Assembly: GCA_045597205.1 (NCBI GenBank)
Contig: JAZODT010000023.1
Location: 1-9,509 of the forward strand
Length of the DNA stretch: 9,509 nt
Direction: 5' to 3'
DNA from: UMGS755 sp045597205
GTDB taxonomy: Bacteria > Bacillota > Clostridia > UBA1381 > UBA9506
Position numbers and translations under genes: made by a program
In this document: positions 6,292 through 9,509 of the stretch, piece after piece
Position numbering within the stretch: position 1 is the stretch's first letter
Layout: the number at the start of each line of letters is the position of its first letter
The notes under the pieces: model-generated
The model's input: the letters and a program-made list of their open reading frames with translations, nothing else
Told to the model about the DNA's origin: nothing
Database searches by the model: none

Positions 6292-8556
6292 ATGAAAAAA
6301 ACTGGAATAAAAATGCTCGTGCTGATTTTATGCCTTATGCTCATGCCACAAGGTCATGTTATGGCGGCGGCAGGAGAGCAGGAAATTGCCGAGGTCTTGG
6401 CAGATATGTCCATCATGATGGGATATCCCGACGGCGAGCTGCGTCTTAACCAACCGGTAACCAGAGCCGAGTTTTCAAAAATTGCCATTGCGGCCTCTCC
6501 TTATAAAAATCAGGTAGCATCCAGCATGGCTGTTTCTCCTTTTGGAGATGTAAATTATAAGCACTGGGCAGCTCCCTATGTTAAACTGGCGGTATCCAAT
6601 GGTCTGGTAACCGGTTATCCGGATTCCACCTTCCGGCCCGAGCAAACCGTTTTATTAGAAGAAGCTGTAACCGTTATGCTTAAGCTATTGGGTTATACGA
6701 CTAACGATTTTGGTTATTCCTGGCCTTACGGGCAGTTGGGATTGGGCGAAAACATAGGCCTGTTAGAGAACGTAACAGCTTCTGTGGGCACAGAATTGAG
6801 CCGGCGGGATGTTATGCTTTTGACCTATAATCTGTTAACCTGTCCGCCCAAAGGCAGTACAGCCAATTATCTGGAAAGCATTCAATATAAATTAGAAGAA
6901 GATGTTGTCTTAATTGCCACTAATTTAGAAGATAGTTCGGTTAACCCGGGCAAAGTGGCAACCTCGGCCGGTAGTTACAGAATTGATGATGATTTTAATC
7001 GTAGCCATTTAGGACAACGGGGCGACGTGGTGCTAAAAAATGGTGATACACTGGTATCCTTTATTCCTTATGCCCAGGCAGCTGAGGAGTATGTGGTATA
7101 TTCTAAATTGGAGAACGCTGTGGTTGCTTATCGGAACGGCGGTGTTACACAACTTTCCTTAGAGGCCTCTACCATTGTTTATTCCGGTACACAAAAAACA
7201 ACGTATCAGGCAGTTCAATCCACGTTGAAAATGGGTGATTTAATTACAGTCCAGCGCGATAACAAAAATAATATTGAATATATTACTGTGCGTGGTGGCA
7301 ATATGGTAGGTCCTGTTGTGGTGCGCGATGACGCATGGCAGAAGGAACTTTCTGTAAATGAAAATACGACGATTATGAGGAACGGAACAAGATGTTCTGA
7401 ACGTGATATAAACATTTATGACGTGGTGTATTATTCTCCGGATTTAAATATGGTGCTTGCCTATAGCAAAAAGGTAACCGGCATTTATGAATCGGCATTG
7501 CCGAACAAAGACCAGCCCACCAGCGTAACCATTTCCGGCGTTAGTTACTCTATGGAATCGGTAGAAGCGTTTAATGCCTTCTCCTCAAACGGCAAATTAA
7601 GTTATGGCGATACGGTTACCATTCTGTTAGGTAAAGATGGCGCCATTGCCGGTGTGACATCGGCTGCTATAAGTGAAAATACCGTTTTTGGTTATTTTTA
7701 TGGTGCCGGCGTGAAAGCTTATACCAATCAGGTGGGCGAAAGCTATTCTAATTTTTATATTACAGTTATCGGAATGGATGGGAACACCTATGAATATGCG
7801 GCAAAACGGGATTACAGTGATAGCGATGCTTTGAATCAGGTGGTTAAAGTGACCTTTTCAAATGGTCTTGCATCGGTTTCGAGCTATACCCGTCAGGGCA
7901 TCTCCGGTAAAGTGGATGCCAAAAGCCGTTTATTAGGCAATATGACCGTTGCAGAAAGTGTAAATATCTTAGATGTGGTGACAATGGAAAAAAGCAAATC
8001 AGGGGCTTATAGCACTATTTTTCTGCAAAGGCTGGATGGTATGGAACTGTCACAAAAACAAATTTTATATTATGACACGAACAGCCGTGGACAAATTACA
8101 GACCTGATTTTAAACGATGTGACCGGTGAATGTTATTCCTATGGTGTGATTACATCGGCGGAGTCTCGCACCAGCGGTTACAATGTTGGCGGTAGCTATA
8201 GTTATGATATTAACGGCCAGGCAGGCAGTACAGCAACCAGTGGGGTTGCCTATCATGTGGGTACCGGGCAAGCGGCTATGTTTTTAATGTCCGGAGGCAG
8301 AGTGCAAAATATAAAAGCGCTGACAAAATTGAATGCCAAAATCACGGCAGTTGGTGATGGTTATCTAATGACTGGGGGCAACATGAATTATCCGTTGTCG
8401 GATAAGGTTGTTGTTTATAAGAAAATATCTTATGATTATACAGTGCTGCCTATATCAGAACTGTCAGCAGAAAAATATAGTATAACAGCGTATTATGACC
8501 AATTGCCGGAAAAAGGTGGTCGCATTCGTGTGATTATTGCAACGGAAAAGAATTAA
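6292..8556 (+). CDS. secreted SLH-domain surface protein, 754 aa, last gene of the export operon
   Basis: The signal peptide is MKKTGIKMLVLILCLMLMPQ onward, likely cleaved near A25-A27. SLH repeat 1 covers about 31-70 (GYPDGELRLNQPVTRAEF) and repeat 2 about 83-140 (FGDVNYKHWAAPYV, GYPDSTFRPEQ). A diverged third repeat at about 145-190 ends SRRDVMLLTYN. SLH triplets bind pyruvylated secondary wall polymers, so the protein should be wall-anchored. The remaining 560 residues are beta-rich and repetitive in style, with no enzyme motif I recognise. Few Cys and many Ser/Thr/Gly/Tyr are typical of surface proteins. The start at 6292 follows AGGAAAGG (6274-6281) by ten bases and opens a signal peptide; a longer frame from 6232 would overlap the permease and hide the signal. 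The terminator at 8577-8611 ends the unit. Confidence 0.9.
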   Translation: MKKTGIKMLVLILCLMLMPQGHVMAAAGEQEIAEVLADMSIMMGYPDGELRLNQPVTRAEFSKIAIAASPYKNQVASSMAVSPFGDVNYKHWAAPYVKLAVSNGLVTGYPDSTFRPEQTVLLEEAVTVMLKLLGYTTNDFGYSWPYGQLGLGENIGLLENVTASVGTELSRRDVMLLTYNLLTCPPKGSTANYLESIQYKLEEDVVLIATNLEDSSVNPGKVATSAGSYRIDDDFNRSHLGQRGDVVLKNGDTLVSFIPYAQAAEEYVVYSKLENAVVAYRNGGVTQLSLEASTIVYSGTQKTTYQAVQSTLKMGDLITVQRDNKNNIEYITVRGGNMVGPVVVRDDAWQKELSVNENTTIMRNGTRCSERDINIYDVVYYSPDLNMVLAYSKKVTGIYESALPNKDQPTSVTISGVSYSMESVEAFNAFSSNGKLSYGDTVTILLGKDGAIAGVTSAAISENTVFGYFYGAGVKAYTNQVGESYSNFYITVIGMDGNTYEYAAKRDYSDSDALNQVVKVTFSNGLASVSSYTRQGISGKVDAKSRLLGNMTVAESVNILDVVTMEKSKSGAYSTIFLQRLDGMELSQKQILYYDTNSRGQITDLILNDVTGECYSYGVITSAESRTSGYNVGGSYSYDINGQAGSTATSGVAYHVGTGQAAMFLMSGGRVQNIKALTKLNAKITAVGDGYLMTGGNMNYPLSDKVVVYKKISYDYTVLPISELSAEKYSITAYYDQLPEKGGRIRVIIATEKN

Positions 8557-8576
8557 TTTAACATGCAAATAATAAA

Positions 8577-8611
8577 AAAAGGGGCTGTAGCAAAATGCTA
8601 CAGCCCCTTTT
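8577..8611 (+). terminator. strong intrinsic terminator after the SLH gene, formed by the left end of the repeat element
   Basis: A perfect 16-bp stem, aaaaggggctgtagca (8577-8592) and tgctacagcccctttt (8596-8611), with loop AAA. It lies 20 bases after the SLH stop. The A-run before and T-run after allow it to act on both strands. It coincides with the left terminal repeat of the 8576-8845 element, so the element appears to supply the operon's terminator. Confidence 0.85.
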
Positions 8612-8706
8612 GGGTGGATGCAAGATAGCGCAGATTGGACAAACTGAGTCCCAAAGCTGTACAAAGGTACTGCGAGAAGCGAAGTTTGTTCAAAACGCAA
8701 AGCTTT

Positions 8707-8748
8707 GTTATTTGTGAAATTCGTCATTTGACGAATTTCTTCCATAAC
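8707..8748. repeat. perfect hairpin inside the MITE-like element
   Basis: GAAATTCGTCA (8716-8726) and TGACGAATTTC (8729-8739) are an exact 11-bp inverted repeat around TT. An outer GTTAT (8707-8711) pairs with ATAAC (8744-8748) across 4-base internal loops. It has no T-tract and is not a terminator. It sits near the centre of the element and would fold in RNA from either strand. Confidence 0.8.
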
Positions 8749-8854
8749 GTTTAACTCGTTTTCGATATTTCCGCTCTATTCGTTCGCTTTATAAAGCCGT
8801 TTTCTTGCTTTGCGTGGTGTGCGCATTTTGCTACACCCTCTTTTTAAAACCGTT

Positions 8855-9175
8855 TTATTGGGCAGTCTTATTTAAAAACTCCCGTTCCATTTCTAAAATG
8901 TCTTCTAGCCAGTAAACACCAATATCCAAAGCAGCATATAAACTGTCACGTTCGGCCTTTTTTGTCAGGCGGGCGCTTTTAATATCGTCCCCGTGCTTTT
9001 CTAACAATTCAATGCTTACCTTAGAGGCGACTTCTAAATCTTTCAATTTTTTGGTTTCCAAAATTGTAAAGCGGGTAATAAAGTTTTCGTTAAAATCGCC
9101 GTAGTACAAAACGTTTCCGTCACGCAAAAGGGGTTTGCCCTCGTAGAATAAAAATTCCTTTGCTTTCTTTGCCAT
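8855..9175 (-). CDS. conserved protein of unknown function, 106 aa, downstream of ricT
   Basis: A 106-residue soluble protein starting MAKKAKEFLFYEGKPLLRDG and containing NVLYYGDF, a helical middle (TKKLKDLEVASKVSIELLEK) and a C-terminal helix (LYAALDIGVYWLEDILEMER). The pattern 'GKPLxRxGNxLYYGD ... Y-A-A-x-D-I-G-x-x-W-L' is one I associate with small uncharacterised proteins of Clostridia, from memory only. No catalytic or metal-binding motif is visible. GGAGT (complement of 9181-9185) lies five bases before the ATG. The gene starts 40 bases after the ricT stop on the same strand, so the two are likely co-transcribed. The stop is 10 bases from the repeat element, whose end may help terminate transcription. 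Confidence 0.85.
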   Translation of the reverse strand: MAKKAKEFLFYEGKPLLRDGNVLYYGDFNENFITRFTILETKKLKDLEVASKVSIELLEKHGDDIKSARLTKKAERDSLYAALDIGVYWLEDILEMEREFLNKTAQ

Positions 9176-9215
9176 AGTTTACTCCAATCTGCCGCCAAAA
9201 CGGCTTTTTATTCTG

Positions 9216-9509
9216 TTATTCCTCCAGCTCTTTTAAAGCAGAAAGATCAATATCGTTATCCTGGTTTTGTTTCACACTGTCTTTAATGACCACTAGTTCA
9301 GAAACTTTGAATTCTGAAACGGTGTTTTCCGTACCGGAATCCATTCTGATCTGTGCCAAACCTTTTAACAGGTTAGTTGAAATAACGGTACCGCGGCCGG
9401 CGGGGGAATCCACAATGGCTCCCACATTGGGCGTTTCGCGCAGCAATGCTTCGTAGGCATCCTGCTCATACTTTAAACAACACATCAAACGGCCGCAAGT
9501 GCCGGAGAT
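9216..9509 (-). CDS. ricT: RicT/YaaT (PSP1-domain) C-terminal part, 5' end outside the window
   Basis: The 97 visible codons begin ISGTCGRLMCCLKYEQ at the right edge. This is the signature of the PSP1/RicT family, with Cys in a C-x4-CC arrangement. In Bacillus subtilis RicT (YaaT) works with RicA (YmcA) and RicF (YlbF) in an iron-sulfur-bearing complex that stimulates RNase Y-dependent mRNA maturation and affects sporulation, biofilm and competence. The next part (PNVGAIVDSPAGRGTVIS) fits the small beta-rich end of the family, and the C-terminus is an acidic tail (SALKELEE). The normal length is roughly 270-300 residues, so about two thirds lies beyond the window. In many Firmicutes ricT follows holB and tmk, so these are likely just outside. 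It heads the pair with the 106-residue protein. Confidence 0.9.
   Translation of the reverse strand: MSGTCGRLMCCLKYEQDAYEALLRETPNVGAIVDSPAGRGTVISTNLLKGLAQIRMDSGTENTVSEFKVSELVVIKDSVKQNQDNDIDLSALKELEE

Larger units (their letters stand above)
8576..8845. repeat. 270-bp MITE-like element with 23-bp terminal inverted repeats
   Basis: The left end (8576-8598) and the reverse complement of the right end (8823-8845) agree at 21 of 23 positions. They share AAAAAG and an uninterrupted TGTAGCAAAATGC core. Internal nested inverted repeats include ACGCAAAGC (8695-8703) with GCTTTGCGT (8807-8815), GCGCA (8628-8632) with TGCGC (8820-8824), GGACAAACT (8637-8645) with AGTTTGTTC (8683-8691, one mismatch), and the perfect hairpin at 8716-8739. 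No transposase is encoded. A TA dinucleotide flanks both ends (8573-8574 and 8845-8846), which might be a target duplication but is weak evidence in AT-rich DNA. The element fills the space between two converging operons. It could be a non-autonomous transposon, an IS end-remnant or a genome-wide structured repeat. Confidence 0.65.

Noticed and set aside
8464..8745. Minus-strand reading frame of 93 codons running from the repeat element into the SLH gene
   Set aside because: It overlaps a well-supported gene on the other strand, crosses the terminator hairpin, and has low-complexity, Cys/Phe-rich content. It is most likely a by-product of the repeat.
9191..9209. Short hairpin GCCG-ccaaaa-CGGC followed by TTTTT on the plus strand
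   Set aside because: The stem is only 4 bp and no plus-strand gene precedes it. It lies between two minus-strand genes, in the wrong orientation to terminate them.

Overview
The window suggests a low- to mid-GC anaerobic Firmicute, most likely class Clostridia. Pointers are strong AGGAGG-type ribosome binding sites, a PSP1/RicT protein with its C-x4-CC motif, an SLH-domain surface protein, a TolC-less MacAB/YknXYZ-type transporter and a Firmicute-style prophage lysis cassette. The species cannot be read from the sequence.

Region 1 (1-1975, + strand) is the distal end of a prophage. It holds the last codons of an upstream gene, a 61-residue small phage protein, a 109-residue protein with one N-terminal membrane segment, a two-domain endolysin (zinc amidase_3 plus a C-terminal NAGPA/phosphodiester-glycosidase-like domain), and a 64-residue holin-like protein. 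Genes overlap or abut with strong ribosome binding sites, as in a late lysis operon. A near-perfect internal ribosome binding site and in-frame ATG lie exactly at the junction of the two endolysin domains.

Region 2 (1976-2533) is a boundary. A minus-strand tRNA-Pro(GGG) with encoded CCA has a consensus promoter and its own terminator. Its 3' end faces the prophage, the usual geometry of integration into a tRNA gene. The acceptor stem carries an A4:C69 mismatch, which could be a scar of that integration. The rest is AT-rich leader for the next operon.

Region 3 (2534-8556, + strand) is a four-gene, tightly coupled operon. It encodes a membrane-fusion adaptor with an apparently duplicated lipoyl/beta-barrel module and Met/Pro/Gly-rich additions, a MacB-type ATPase, a MacB/FtsX-type permease, and, 37 bases later, a 754-residue secreted SLH-domain protein. 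The first three should form a tripartite-like export or envelope-stress pump. The SLH protein may be its wall-anchored partner or may simply be co-expressed.

Region 4 (8557-8854) holds no gene. It is almost entirely a 270-bp element with 23-bp terminal inverted repeats and nested internal palindromes, resembling a MITE. Its left end forms the terminator of the SLH gene.

Region 5 (8855-9509, - strand) is the end of a chromosomal operon: the C-terminal part of ricT (yaaT), then a conserved 106-residue protein of unknown function.
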